In this document: positions 35,050-44,830 of the stretch, piece after piece
Layout: the number at the start of each line of letters is the position of its first letter
How positions within the stretch are numbered: position 1 is the first letter of the stretch
Assembly (NCBI RefSeq): GCF_003344765.1
Contig: NZ_QPMH01000001.1
Span: 248,001 to 312,000, forward strand
Direction of reading: 5' to 3'
Origin: Ferruginivarius sediminum
GTDB lineage: Bacteria; Pseudomonadota; Alphaproteobacteria; Kiloniellales; Rhodovibrionaceae
Length of the DNA: 64,000 nucleotides
Made by a program: the position numbers and the translations under genes
Notes under the pieces: generated by a model
Databases searched by the model: none
What the model saw: only the letters and a program-made list of their open reading frames with translations
What the model was told of the DNA's origin: nothing

Positions 35050-36112
35050 ACTTCTCCAGGTCCGGGATCTCCGGAAGTATTATTGGAAGAAGCTGGGTCT
35101 CCTCCGCCCGACGACGCAGACCGTTCATGCCGTGGACGGAATCTCGTTCGATTTGCGGGAACGGGAGACGCTCGGGCTCGTCGGCGAATCGGGCTGCGGC
35201 AAGTCGACGGCCGGGCGGTCCGTTCTACGCCTGATCGAGCCAACCTCCGGGGAAATCAGTTTCAATGGTCGCGACGTTCTGAAATTCGACTCGGAAAACC
35301 TCAGAGCGATGCGGCGGGAAGCCCAGATGGTCTTCCAGGACCCCTTCGGGTCGCTGAATCCACGGCTGACGGTCGCGCAGATCGTGGAGGAGCCTCTCGT
35401 CATCCATGAAAGGATGACGGGCAGCGAGCGGCGGGAACGCGCCGGCGAGATGCTGGCGACCGTCGGACTACGCCCCGAGCACCTCGACCGCTTTCCACAC
35501 GAATTTTCCGGCGGACAGCGCCAGCGTATTGGCATCGCCAGAGCGCTGATGCTCAATCCGCGTCTCCTTGTCGCCGACGAACCCGTGTCCGCGCTGGATG
35601 TCTCTGTCCAGGCGCAGGTGCTCAACCTCATGGGGGATCTTCAGGAGAGGTTCGGCCTCGCTTATCTGCTGATCGCCCACGACCTGGGTGTCGTACGCTA
35701 CATCTGTCACCGCGTCGCGGTCATGTATCTCGGGGAGATCGTCGAAACGGCGCCGGTCGACGACCTGATCCGGTCCCCGTTGCATCCCTACACGGAAGGC
35801 CTGGTTTCAGCCGTGCCGGTCACGCATCCCCGCCTGCGCCATCGCCGGGAGGGACTTCGCGGCGAAGTTGCCTCGCCCCTGAACCCGCCGGCCGGATGCC
35901 GCTTTCATCCGCGGTGCCCCTACGCGATGCCGATTTGCAGTGAGCAGCGCCCGCCGATGCGCGAGGTCGCCGATCAGCGGCACGTTGCGTGCCACCTCCA
36001 TGACGCGGAGATCGCCAAAAGCACGTCATCGAAAGAGTTTCCCGCAAGCGTCGGGAAAAATTCGCCCCAAAGCAATCCCGGGGCGGGAATTCGAAAGGGA
36101 GGTAACCCATGA
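35042..36112 (+). CDS. Dipeptide/oligopeptide ABC transporter ATP-binding protein (DppF/OppF)
   Basis: The 356-residue second ATPase of the importer. [18 protein letters not shown] is Walker [18 protein letters not shown] the signature, and [12 protein letters not shown]alker [13 protein letters not shown] marks the OppF C-terminal domain, whose Cys residues can hold an iron-sulfur cluster in some members. The start at 35042 overlaps the preceding gene, and the end overlaps the binding-protein start by four bases (ATGA). An unusually polar tail of about 35 residues follows the conserved domain. Confidence 0.92.
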   Translation: MPELLQVRDLRKYYWKKLGLLRPTTQTVHAVDGISFDLRERETLGLVGESGCGKSTAGRSVLRLIEPTSGEISFNGRDVLKFDSENLRAMRREAQMVFQDPFGSLNPRLTVAQIVEEPLVIHERMTGSERRERAGEMLATVGLRPEHLDRFPHEFSGGQRQRIGIARALMLNPRLLVADEPVSALDVSVQAQVLNLMGDLQERFGLAYLLIAHDLGVVRYICHRVAVMYLGEIVETAPVDDLIRSPLHPYTEGLVSAVPVTHPRLRHRREGLRGEVASPLNPPAGCRFHPRCPYAMPICSEQRPPMREVADQRHVACHLHDAEIAKSTSSKEFPASVGKNSPQSNPGAGIRKGGNP

Positions 36113-37605
36113 GAATGAAATTAGCGGGCGTGGCGCTTGCCGCGCTCATGGGGATCGCAGCGTGGTCACCGTCCGCCTTGGCGGACAACACGCTGGTCGT
36201 GGCACAGGAGGCGGAACCCGTCGGCCTCGACCTGATGCGCAGTTCCATCCAGACGACGATGAGTGTCAGCTACAATATCCATGACACGCTGTTCCGACCG
36301 CAAGGCGACGCCAGCATAAGGCCGGCGCTCGCCAAGACATGGAAGCAGCTCGACGACCGCACGTGGCGCGTGACGCTGCGCGAGGACGCGACGTTCCACG
36401 ACGGCACGCCGGTGACAGCCGAGGCCGTCAAGTTCTCGTTCAACCGCATCATGAGCGACGCATTGAACTCGCCGAACCGGGGAAAGCTCTCCGCGTTCGA
36501 CAAGGTTGAGGTCGTGGACGATCGCACGGTCAGGATCTCGACGAAGGAGCCCTATGCGCCGGGGCTGTACATGCTCGCTTATTATCTGCCCATCGTGCCG
36601 CCGCACGCGGTCAAGGAAATGGGCGACGAACAATACAACGTCGATCCTGTCGGCTCGGGCCCTTACCGGCTCGAAGAATGGAAGAAGGGGCAGGAAGTCG
36701 TCCTGAAGGCGTACGACGATTACTATGGGCCGAAGCCTGCGTACGACACGGTCACCTTCCGCTCGATCCCGGAGCCGGAAGCGCGCGTTGCCGCCCTGTT
36801 GACCGGGGAGGTCGACGTGATCAGCGGCATCGCCTATCACCAGCGCGAACGGATCCGCAAATCCGACAATGCCCATCTCACCGATCAGATGGGGGTGATG
36901 CCCTATCTCGGCCTGAATACCTATGAGGCGCCGTTCGACGACAAACGTGTCCGCCAGGCCGTCAACTATGCGATCAACCGGAAATTGATCGTGGACGCGC
37001 TGTTCGACGGTGAGGCGATCCTGGCCGAGGGCGTCATCAGTCCGCGGACATTCGGTGCCGCGCCCGACCTTGAGCCCTATCCCTACGATCCGGACAAGGC
37101 GAAGCAGCTCTTGAAGGAGGCCGGCCATGGCGACGGGCTCCAGGCCAGGCTCGCGTATCCGACGTATATGACGCAGATCCAGCAGCAGGCGGAGATTATC
37201 CAGGCGCAGCTCGCCAAGGTCGGCATCGACGTCAAGCTTGAGCCGTTCGAGCGTGCCGTGATGTGGGACCGCTACAAGGCGCAGAAGCACCAGATGTACA
37301 TCTACTGGTGGGACGACGCGCCGGAGCCGGACCGTTACGTCTATCCGCTTCTGCATTCGGAAAGCCGGGACTACTACTACAAGAACCCGGAGGTGGATAA
37401 ACTGCTCGACAAGGGCCGGCGGACGCTGGACCGTGAGGCGCGGGCGAAGGTGTATCACGAGGTGGATCACGTCCTTTACGAGGATGCGCCCTGGGCCTTC
37501 CTATACATCATCCCCGATGTGTTCGGCGTGGCCAACGATGTCGATTACGAAGGCCGCCGGGACGGCTTTCTCGACATGCGCTCCGCCAAGCCCAGCAGCA
37601 ACTGA
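36109..37605 (+). CDS. ABC transporter substrate-binding protein, family 5
   Basis: A 498-residue periplasmic binding protein with a classic signal peptide ([20 protein letters not shown], cleavage likely after ALA). No lipobox is present. The mature part has LRPQG-type and RVTLREDATFHDGTPVTAEA family-5 motifs, VRQAVNYAINRKLIVDALFD and a late WWDDAPEPDRYVYPLLHSES. Family 5 binds peptides, nickel, opines, glutathione or D-peptides; the ligand is not readable here. The GGGAGG ribosome site lies at the end of the upstream gene. Confidence 0.9.
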   Translation: MRMKLAGVALAALMGIAAWSPSALADNTLVVAQEAEPVGLDLMRSSIQTTMSVSYNIHDTLFRPQGDASIRPALAKTWKQLDDRTWRVTLREDATFHDGTPVTAEAVKFSFNRIMSDALNSPNRGKLSAFDKVEVVDDRTVRISTKEPYAPGLYMLAYYLPIVPPHAVKEMGDEQYNVDPVGSGPYRLEEWKKGQEVVLKAYDDYYGPKPAYDTVTFRSIPEPEARVAALLTGEVDVISGIAYHQRERIRKSDNAHLTDQMGVMPYLGLNTYEAPFDDKRVRQAVNYAINRKLIVDALFDGEAILAEGVISPRTFGAAPDLEPYPYDPDKAKQLLKEAGHGDGLQARLAYPTYMTQIQQQAEIIQAQLAKVGIDVKLEPFERAVMWDRYKAQKHQMYIYWWDDAPEPDRYVYPLLHSESRDYYYKNPEVDKLLDKGRRTLDREARAKVYHEVDHVLYEDAPWAFLYIIPDVFGVANDVDYEGRRDGFLDMRSAKPSSN

Positions 37606-37677
37606 CGCGGCGGCCGGGGCGGGCAGGGCGCCCGTCCCGGCGCGCGGCTGACGTCACACGAATCTTTCCAGGGCACC

Positions 37678-38613
37678 ATGGCACGATTTTTCCTGAGGCG
37701 TCTGCGGCACACGGTGTTCGTGCTTTTCGCGATCAGCCTCATCTCGTTCTTTTTCATTCATCTGTCCGGCGACCCGGTGATGCTGATGCTTCCCGCGGAT
37801 GCATCGGCCGAGCAAATTGAGGCGATGCGCGAGCGGCTCGGCTTCGACGACCCCCTTCATGTTCAGTACCTGCGCTTTCTTGGGGGTGTGCTGACGGGCG
37901 ATCTCGGGAATTCGCTGTACTACCACGTACCGGTGATGGAACTGGTGCTCGACCGTCTTCCGGCCAGTCTCGAACTCGCCCTTGCGGCGATGGCGGTGGC
38001 CCTCCTGGTGGCAATCCCGGTCGGCGTGCTTTCCGCGGTCAAGCGCGGATCGCTCATCGATTTCGGCAGCATGTTGGGTGCGCTTTTCGGCCTTTCGATG
38101 CCGCATTTCTGGCTGGGCATCATGATGATGCTCCTTTTCTCGGTCACCCTTGGCTGGCTGCCGACATCGGGACGGGGGACGCTTGCCCATCTCGTGATGC
38201 CTGCCACGGCGCTGGGCGTCAGCCTGATGGCCATGTTCGCCAGGCTGACCCGCTCGGTCATGCTGGAGGTGTTGAGTCTGGATTACGTGCGCACGGCGCG
38301 CGCGAAGGGGCTAAGCGAAGCGTTGGTCATCGGTCAGCACGCCTTCAAGAATGCATTGATTCCAATCGTCACTGTGGCGGGAATGGAGTTCGGGTTTCTG
38401 CTGGGCGGGACCGTCGTCATCGAGACGGTCTTCGGCTGGCCGGGGCTCGGGCGGCTCGTCGTCGAAGCCATATTCAATCGGGACTACCCGCTCGTACAGG
38501 CCTCCGTTCTCGTGCTCGCAATGATCTTCGTGCTGGTGAACCTTGCGGTCGATCTGATCTATGGGTGCCTGGATCCGCAAATTCGGGTGTTCGACGAAGG
38601 AGAAATGAAGTGA
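37678..38613 (+). CDS. ABC transporter permease (DppB-type)
   Basis: A 311-residue membrane protein with six predicted helices and the EAA loop LDYVRTARAKGLSEALVIGQ, followed by HAFKNALIPIVTVAG. The N terminus FFLRRLRHTVFVLFAISLIS is typical of DppB. It lies 72 bp after the binding protein and overlaps the second permease start (GTGA). Confidence 0.92.
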   Translation: MARFFLRRLRHTVFVLFAISLISFFFIHLSGDPVMLMLPADASAEQIEAMRERLGFDDPLHVQYLRFLGGVLTGDLGNSLYYHVPVMELVLDRLPASLELALAAMAVALLVAIPVGVLSAVKRGSLIDFGSMLGALFGLSMPHFWLGIMMMLLFSVTLGWLPTSGRGTLAHLVMPATALGVSLMAMFARLTRSVMLEVLSLDYVRTARAKGLSEALVIGQHAFKNALIPIVTVAGMEFGFLLGGTVVIETVFGWPGLGRLVVEAIFNRDYPLVQASVLVLAMIFVLVNLAVDLIYGCLDPQIRVFDEGEMK

Positions 38614-39524
38614 GCATCTCGGATACATCGCGGGCGAGAACGTCACTGCCGCCCGGTATCCGTCTGGCGATTGCGACGGGCCGGAGTCTGGGCGGACATA
38701 CCAGTGCCGTTATCGGCGGAACGTTGGTCGTCCTGATTGCCCTCACCGCCATTTTTTTTCCGCTTTTCTATCAGGTCGACCCTCTGGAGCAGGATCTGCT
38801 GAGCCGACTGACCCCGCCGGTTTGGCAGGAGGGGGGAAGCTGGGCGTATCCGCTCGGAACCGACAATCTGGGACGCGATGTTCTCGCGCGAATCCTATAC
38901 GGAAGCCGAGTTTCGTTATCGATTGCCACGGCGGCGGTCGCGGTTGCCGTCAGCGCGGGAACGCTCCTGGGTCTGGTCGCCGGGTATTTCGGGGGGCGTC
39001 TCGACAATGTCGTCATGCGCGTCGCGGATGTCTTTCTGGCCTACCCGTTCATGCTTTTGACGATTTCCGTAATAGCAGTGCTGGGTGGCTCCTTGATCAA
39101 TCTAGTAATCGTGCTCGGTCTGGCGGACTGGGTTGTCTATGCTCGGACGGTGCGTGGTTCGGTCCTGTCGCTCAAGCAGCGGGAGTTTGTGGAGGCCAGC
39201 CGTGCGTTGGGGGCGCGACATCGGCGGCTGATATTCCGTCATATCCTGCCGAACATCCTGTCACCGGTTCTTGTGCTGGCCACGGTGCGGATCGCGAACA
39301 TCATCATCTGGGAAAGCGGTCTGTCATTCCTGGGCATGGGCGTTCCGCCGCCGGATCCGACATGGGGACGGATGCTCGCCGAAGGACGGGCTTATATCAG
39401 CCAGGCGTGGTGGCTTGTGACGTTACCAGGGCTCGCCATTATGATAACGATTCTCGCCATCAACCTTTTCGGCGATGGATTGCGCGATGCGCTCGACCCG
39501 CGTATTCGGAAAACGGCGGGTTGA
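38610..39524 (+). CDS. ABC transporter permease (DppC-type)
   Basis: A 304-residue membrane protein with a long cytoplasmic N terminus. It has the DppC motif YPLGTDNLGRDVLARILYGS, the EAA loop REFVEASRALGARHRRLIFR and the end GDGLRDALDPRIRK. The start is GTG at 38610, behind AAGGAG and overlapping the previous stop. It completes the importer. A small regulatory fusion gene follows 134 bp downstream. Confidence 0.92.
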   Translation: MSISDTSRARTSLPPGIRLAIATGRSLGGHTSAVIGGTLVVLIALTAIFFPLFYQVDPLEQDLLSRLTPPVWQEGGSWAYPLGTDNLGRDVLARILYGSRVSLSIATAAVAVAVSAGTLLGLVAGYFGGRLDNVVMRVADVFLAYPFMLLTISVIAVLGGSLINLVIVLGLADWVVYARTVRGSVLSLKQREFVEASRALGARHRRLIFRHILPNILSPVLVLATVRIANIIIWESGLSFLGMGVPPPDPTWGRMLAEGRAYISQAWWLVTLPGLAIMITILAINLFGDGLRDALDPRIRKTAG

Positions 39525-39658
39525 GACGTGACCTACAATGCTTTGCACCGTCGCGCAGGTGCGAATCGTGGCGGTCCAGACAGCGGTCGCGGGCCGGGAG
39601 TTGCGGATGCCCCGAAGAACCGATCGGCAGAAAAGTAATCAGGCGGTGGAACGAGACG

Positions 39659-40879
39659 TTGCAGGAAGAATATAGCGCGCCGAGCGAGGACGAAATTCAA
39701 CGCCGTGTGGGCATGAGGCTGCGTGAATTGCGGCAGGCTCAGCAACTCCGCGTGGCGGACCTTGCCCGGCGCGCGAACATCTCCCAGGGACAGCTTTCGA
39801 AGATCGAGACAGGCAAGGCGACTTTATCGATCCGCACGCTCTCGTATCTTTGCGACATCCTGGACCGGCCGTTGAGCTATCTGTTTCAGAGCGATGACGA
39901 AATGCCGAAAACCCTGGGCGTTGTCGGCACGAGCAACGAGGTTGAGGGGCCGGAAAGCCGCGGCGTGAAAGCGTTCGTCGAGGAAACGGCGGACCGGACC
40001 GGGCAACGCATGTCCTTGCTGCCATTGCGCCCGTCCCAGCTCGGGCTGGCGAGCGAGCACGCGGTCCAACTGGGCGACGGGCTCATCGATATCCTGATCG
40101 AGGATATCATGGTGTTCGGCTCGGTCGCGCCCGGCCTGCTGCACCTTGCCCTGCCTTACACCTTTGATGACGATGCCCACCAGCAGCGGTTTCTGCGTAG
40201 CGTGCATTTCGAGGAGGCTGTCAAACGCCGTGTTGAGGACCGCGGCATCCTTTTTCTGAACACCCAGTGGAACTGGATACGCGGATTGGAATGGGTGGTC
40301 TGTGCCAAGACACCCGTCAGACGGCCGGAAGACGTTACAGGCATGCGGGTGCGCGTGCAGGAGCTCGAAGTTCTTGATCAGTTCTGGCGCCTTCTGGGCG
40401 CCGAACCGGTTGCCCTTCCCTGGGCCGAGGTGGCCGGTGCGCTGCGCGACGGCAAGGTTGATGCCGTGTCGACATATCGATCGCACCTCTATCCGATGGG
40501 ATTCTGCCGGCACGCGCCGTACGTCACTCGTCTTGGCAGCACGTCCCCGGTCGTCGGGGTGGCGATGAACAAACGCAAGTTCCAGGCCCTGCCACCAGGC
40601 GTGCAGTCGGCTCTGCTGGCTGCCAGCGAGGCGACCGGCCCCATTTTCTCGCGAATTGTCGAGGACGAAGAGCGCGAGAATATGCCCCGGAACATCGAAG
40701 AGCACTTCGCCACGTACCTGCAGGTGGCAATCGGCCCCTGGAAGCGGGCTATCGAGGACGCAAGGCAGGAAATGATTTCAAAGGGATTGCTGCCCGACGA
40801 TACCTGGTCCTGCATACGGGCATCGACCGCGGGACAAGACTGTCGCAAAGCGGCGTGCGCGAGCGATTTCCATCGTTGA
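39659..40879 (+). CDS. XRE helix-turn-helix fused to a TRAP-type (DctP) binding domain
   Basis: The product of about 406 residues starts with an XRE domain: MRLRELRQAQQLRVADLARR, ANISQGQLSKIETGKATLSI, then LSYLCDILDRPLSYLF. From about residue 85 it turns into a DctP-like solute-binding fold, with EDVTGMRVRVQELEVLDQFW, LLGAEPVALPWAEVAGALRD and GKVDAVSTYRSHLYP. There is no signal peptide, so it should be a cytoplasmic regulator that senses a small ligand with a former transporter domain. The TTG at 39659 follows GGCGGTGGA; an in-frame ATG at 39712 is the alternative. It sits between the peptide transporter and a flavoprotein and probably controls them. Confidence 0.8.
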   Translation: MQEEYSAPSEDEIQRRVGMRLRELRQAQQLRVADLARRANISQGQLSKIETGKATLSIRTLSYLCDILDRPLSYLFQSDDEMPKTLGVVGTSNEVEGPESRGVKAFVEETADRTGQRMSLLPLRPSQLGLASEHAVQLGDGLIDILIEDIMVFGSVAPGLLHLALPYTFDDDAHQQRFLRSVHFEEAVKRRVEDRGILFLNTQWNWIRGLEWVVCAKTPVRRPEDVTGMRVRVQELEVLDQFWRLLGAEPVALPWAEVAGALRDGKVDAVSTYRSHLYPMGFCRHAPYVTRLGSTSPVVGVAMNKRKFQALPPGVQSALLAASEATGPIFSRIVEDEERENMPRNIEEHFATYLQVAIGPWKRAIEDARQEMISKGLLPDDTWSCIRASTAGQDCRKAACASDFHR

Positions 40880-41070
40880 CAGGGCGCGTCTGAGACACTT
40901 CGGCTACTGTCCCTCCACCGGCGGCAGTGAAAGCGGGCCAGTTGCGAATATTAATCGAGACTTTGTAAACCAATAGATCCGGCCCCTGCAAATTGCTGGT
41001 ACCCAGGTGCCGGGCGCCTATCTCTTTTCGGCCATTTACGGGATACAAGCAGCAGCAGGAGAAAGTCACG

Positions 41071-42381
41071 ATGGCGCCCCAAGCCGACAGCCAAATCAAG
41101 TTGTCACCTTATTGGTGGGAGGCAGCGCCCCCTGGTGCAAGCTCGGATCGCCCGCTTCCCGATCATGTCGACTTTGTCGTGGTTGGGTCCGGTTATTGCG
41201 GCCTCAACGCGGCGATCGAACTGGCACGCGCCGGCGCCAGCGTCGCCGTCCTCGAAGCCCAACGGCTTGGGGAATGGGCAAGTACGCGGAACGCCGGGAT
41301 GGTGACTGCGGGTCATAAGTTCCTGGTCAGTGGCGCTCTGGACAGGTTCCCCCGCGAGATGGCCCAGCGTGTCCTGACGGAATCCCGTTGTTCGTTCGAC
41401 CATGTGAAGACGCTGATCGACGAGGAGGGCATTGATTGCGATTATGCGCGTTCGGGCCGGGTCATCCTCGCGGACGCGGCCCAGCATAAGAGCAAGCTGG
41501 AGAAGTGGGCCGGCCTCTTTCCGGAGGCGACCGGGATGTCCGCTCGCGTGATAGAAGGGGATGACCTGCACACGGAGATCGGCAGCCAGTATTATCCGGC
41601 CGGTCTGCTTATCGAGGATTACGCAAGTCTACATCCCGCCAAGTATCATAAAGGCCTGCGATCGCGTGCGGTGCGCGCCGGGGCGGCATTGTACAGCGGG
41701 GTACGGGTCGATCGTCTCGAAGACCAAAGCAATGGTGTTCTGGTTCACACCTCTTCCGGGGGTGTACGGGCTGACAGGGTCGTGGTCGCGACCAACGGTT
41801 ACGGCGGCGCGATGATGCGCAGCCTGCGCAACGGCGTCATTCCGGTCGCAAGCTACATGGTGGCGACCGAACGCCTTTCCCCCGATTTGACGTCCCGGCT
41901 CAGTCCGAAAAACAGGATGTTCTCGGATACGAAGCGCGATACCTACTATTTCCGATTGTCCCCAGACGGTGAGCGCGTGCTGTTCGGCGCAAGACCGTTC
42001 CCCTGGGATGTTCCGGTCGCACGGGCTGCCCGGCGACTCCGGACCCTCATGGCCCGTATCTGGCCAGAACTGGCGAATGTCCGTCTGGCGCATGCATGGA
42101 CCTGCAAGACCGGCATGACGTTCGATCGCTTTCCCCACGTCGGTCAACAGGGACGAATCTCTTTCGCTGTCGGCTGCAACGGAAGCGGCGTCGCGATGAA
42201 CAGTTACCTTGGACACCGTCTGGCACGCTCCCTCACGGGCCATGAAGAGGAGAGCGTGTTTCAGCAACTGAGCATGCCCACAAGTCCTCTGTATTTTGGT
42301 CGTCCTTGGTTTCTTCCCTTTGTGGCCGGCTGGATGAGAGGTCAGGATATTCTCGAACGCAATTTCTCCCTGCGCCGATGA
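41071..42381 (+). CDS. DAO-family FAD oxidoreductase (PuuB-like)
   Basis: A 436-residue flavoprotein with FVVVGSGYCGLNAAIELARA as the FAD motif, then STRNAGMVTAG and VVVATNGYGGAMM. The C-terminal GCNGSGVAMNSYLGHRLARS is like gamma-glutamylputrescine oxidase and related amine or amino-acid oxidases. The ATG at 41071 follows GGAG at ten bases. It lies 190 bp after the XRE-DctP gene. With the DadA-like enzyme it gives the island two oxidoreductases for amino or N-alkyl compounds; the substrate is unknown. Confidence 0.85.
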   Translation: MAPQADSQIKLSPYWWEAAPPGASSDRPLPDHVDFVVVGSGYCGLNAAIELARAGASVAVLEAQRLGEWASTRNAGMVTAGHKFLVSGALDRFPREMAQRVLTESRCSFDHVKTLIDEEGIDCDYARSGRVILADAAQHKSKLEKWAGLFPEATGMSARVIEGDDLHTEIGSQYYPAGLLIEDYASLHPAKYHKGLRSRAVRAGAALYSGVRVDRLEDQSNGVLVHTSSGGVRADRVVVATNGYGGAMMRSLRNGVIPVASYMVATERLSPDLTSRLSPKNRMFSDTKRDTYYFRLSPDGERVLFGARPFPWDVPVARAARRLRTLMARIWPELANVRLAHAWTCKTGMTFDRFPHVGQQGRISFAVGCNGSGVAMNSYLGHRLARSLTGHEEESVFQQLSMPTSPLYFGRPWFLPFVAGWMRGQDILERNFSLRR

Positions 42382-42433
42382 TCTGTCGTCTACCAGTGCA
42401 CCCTGGGGCCTTAGAGTCCGTTTGAGAACTGGG

Positions 42434-42490
42434 TCAATGGCAGAAGCGGCGCAGCGCCAGGATCAAGGCGATGATAACTTCTTCAACTCA
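42434..42490 (-). pseudogene. Possible remnant of an IS5-type transposase 3' end
   Basis: On the reverse strand EEVIIALILALRRFCH-stop resembles the C-terminal end of small IS5-family transposases, and GAGTCCGTTTGAGAAC just beyond it looks like an IS terminus. The frame is broken upstream. The rest of the 42382-42777 interval shows no supported gene. Confidence 0.25.
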
Positions 42491-42777
42491 AAGGGATGGC
42501 GAGCCCATCGGCGCCGTGACAACGCGCCGATCCATAGCCTGTCTTCCCCTGATGAAGGCAGCGCTGATTTTCCGGTGTCGTCCGCAAGCGCCCTCCGACA
42601 CCATTCGCTCGGTATTATGGCCGTGCCATGAACCGTCTTTGTGCCCGCATCGTGAGATTATGAACCTTCCCGTCGTCGGAGGCCGTTGTCCTTCCAAGCA
42701 TGCCGACAAAGGCGACACTGGCGGCGATCGCCGCGCGGTCATTATGGGGCACTGCGGTCGCGAGCACCGTGTCGACC

Positions 42778-43583
42778 GGTGCTGTCAGGGCGATGCGAAC
42801 GGCTCCGTGAATGGCAGGTTCGCGCCCGGCTTCAGGCGGCAAGCTGCTGCCATTCAGCGAGGGCAGCTGAGCGGCTTTCCTTGAAAATCGTCCGGCTGGT
42901 CAGGTAGCGGTCGTGGTTGAAATGGTTGTGGACGGCGGCGTGAACGGCGGCGAATTTCTGGAGGGTGGCCGGCCTTCGAAACCGGATCATCGCATGTTCG
43001 CGTCTTCGCAGCGGCTGGTGGGCGTTTTCGGCGCGGTTGTTGCGCCAGCGCCCGCAGTCCTGGCGGCTGGCGTTGCCGATCTCGCGCATCCCCGCGCGAT
43101 ACGGGCGCAGGCGATCCGTGACGATCGTCCGCGGCCGGCCATAGCGCTTCATGGCGCGTTTCAGGAACGCCTTGGCCGCCTTGCGGTCCCGGCGCTTAGT
43201 CACAAAGACCTCCAGCATCTCGCCCTCGTGGTCGACCGCCCGCCAGAGAAAGCACGTCTCGCCGTTGATCCGCACGAACACCTCGTCCAGGTGCCAGCGC
43301 CATTGGATGTAGGTGCGGTGGCTGGCTGCCCGTCGGCGGCGGATCTCGACGGCGAAGATCAGCCCGAAGCGGTTCCACCACTGCCGCACCGTCTCGTAGG
43401 TCACGTCGATGCCGCGCTCGAACAGCAGGTCCTCGACGCTGCGTAGGGAAAGCGGATAGCGGACGTACATCAGCACCGCAGAGCGGATCACCTCCGGCGA
43501 GGTTTTGAAGTAGCGAAACGGGCTGGTCATGCTCGACGCTACCCCGCACCACATCGGCCGGCAACGATTCCCATGACAGCGCC
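42778..43583. mobile_element. IS6-family insertion sequence
   Basis: The 806-bp element has imperfect terminal inverted repeats: GGTGCTGTCAGGG (42778-42790) and, on the other strand, GGCGCTGTCATGG (43583-43571), 11 of 13 matching. Size and single transposase gene fit IS6. The eight flanking bases differ (TGTCGACC left, TAAATCGC right), so no target duplication is visible. Confidence 0.75.
42832..43530 (-). CDS. IS6-family transposase
   Basis: This 232-residue DDE transposase starts MTSPFRYFKTSPEVIRSAVL, with the IS6 segment YPLSLRSVEDLLFERGIDVT. The catalytic residues lie in RWHLDEVFVRI (Asp), IVTDRLRPYRAG (Asp) and NNRAENAHQPLRRRE (Glu). Length is normal and the frame intact, so it is potentially active. 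Family members mobilise by replicative cointegrate formation. Confidence 0.93.
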   Translation of the reverse strand: MTSPFRYFKTSPEVIRSAVLMYVRYPLSLRSVEDLLFERGIDVTYETVRQWWNRFGLIFAVEIRRRRAASHRTYIQWRWHLDEVFVRINGETCFLWRAVDHEGEMLEVFVTKRRDRKAAKAFLKRAMKRYGRPRTIVTDRLRPYRAGMREIGNASRQDCGRWRNNRAENAHQPLRRREHAMIRFRRPATLQKFAAVHAAVHNHFNHDRYLTSRTIFKESRSAALAEWQQLAA

Positions 43584-43767
43584 TAAATCGCGCCGTGCCA
43601 GTGAGAGGCAGCCTCGAATAGCACCGCCTCTTTTGAACGCTGATCCACACGCCTTGTCCCATTACTGTCCCACCCCTTGACCTCAATCAACGAACCCGCG
43701 CGCGACCTCCGATAGGACTGTTGGAAACGCCATAACGGCATGATCAACGGCCCTGGGAGGCTTCGGC

Positions 43768-44787
43768 ATGATTGGGACGGTTCTGGTTGCCACGGACGGT
43801 TCGGCGCACGCGCGGGCGGCCGTGGATCTGGGAGCAGCTGTCGCCGGGAAGTACGATGCGCGGCTGGTGTTGCTGCACGTCGTCTTCGGCAGCGACTTGC
43901 CGGGGGACCTGTTCGGCCGGGCAAAGCAAGGGTTCGAGGCGGCCGGGAAGTCGGGTGACTGGACCAGCGATCATCCGGAGTGGGCGCCCGAGCATCAGAT
44001 CGAGGAATTTGCCGGCCGTATGCTACTGGACGAGGCGAAGGCCCGGGCCGAGGAGCAGGGTGCGAGCCGGGTGGAGACTATCAACGACTTCGGCGCCAGC
44101 AGCGAGCGCATCCTGCAGCACGCGCGCCGGCTGTCCGCCGACCTGATCGTCATGGGCTCACGCGGGCACGGGGAATGGGCGAACTTCGTGCTGGGCAGCG
44201 CCTCCCACGCCGTCGTCCACTATGCGCCGTGTACCGCCATCACCGTGCATCAGAGCGAGGACCGGCCGGGGTTCGAGGGCGTGAGCCATATCCTGGTTCC
44301 CACCGACGGCTCGGACCACGCGGAGAAGGCCGTGACCTTCGCAGGAGACATCGCGGCCAAGTTCGGCGCCAAGATGACGCTGGTGCACTCTCTGCTGCGC
44401 CACGCCAACCTGGACAAGCTGCGCGAGAGTGTCGATCCCGACAAACTGAGCGAAAGCACCCGCGCCGCGCTGCACCTGGGCGAGCGGCGGATGGCGCTGA
44501 CCGACATGCTGTCCTCCAGCCTGTCCGACGACGCGCTGCGCGAGGTGGGCGAGCAGATCCTGGAACGCGCCAAGGAAAAGGCAGAGGCGGAAGGCGCCCA
44601 GGACGTTCAGACCGAGATCGTCGACGGCAACGCCAGCAAGGCAATCCTGGAACTGGCGAAGGACCGCAACGTCGACCTGATCGCCATGGGCACACGTGGC
44701 CTCAGCCAGGTCGAGCGCCTCGTCGTCGGTAGCGTCTCCTACAAGGTCAGCCACGCCGCACCCTGCCACTGTATGGTGGTGCGCTGA
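43768..44787 (+). CDS. Tandem universal stress protein (two UspA domains)
   Basis: A 339-residue protein with two UspA domains. Each has the start VLVATDGS / ILVPTDGS and the ATP-binding loop G-x2-G-x9-G-S: MGSRGHGEWANFVLGSAS in the first, MGTRGLSQVERLVVGSVS in the second. Both domains thus look able to bind ATP. A helical insertion of about 60 residues (HANLDKLRESVDPDKLSEST region) widens the second. USPs help survival under stress. The gene stands alone, 185 bp right of the IS element. Confidence 0.92.
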   Translation: MIGTVLVATDGSAHARAAVDLGAAVAGKYDARLVLLHVVFGSDLPGDLFGRAKQGFEAAGKSGDWTSDHPEWAPEHQIEEFAGRMLLDEAKARAEEQGASRVETINDFGASSERILQHARRLSADLIVMGSRGHGEWANFVLGSASHAVVHYAPCTAITVHQSEDRPGFEGVSHILVPTDGSDHAEKAVTFAGDIAAKFGAKMTLVHSLLRHANLDKLRESVDPDKLSESTRAALHLGERRMALTDMLSSSLSDDALREVGEQILERAKEKAEAEGAQDVQTEIVDGNASKAILELAKDRNVDLIAMGTRGLSQVERLVVGSVSYKVSHAAPCHCMVVR

Positions 44788-44830
44788 AGCGGTTCTCCTG
44801 CCGTACCAACTGCTATCAAGCCGAGAATAG

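Noticed and set aside
38822..40879. 685-codon frame that could extend the XRE-DctP protein upstream
   Set aside because: Its first 280 codons overlap the DppC permease in another frame and have no start or family similarity; the real gene begins near 39659.
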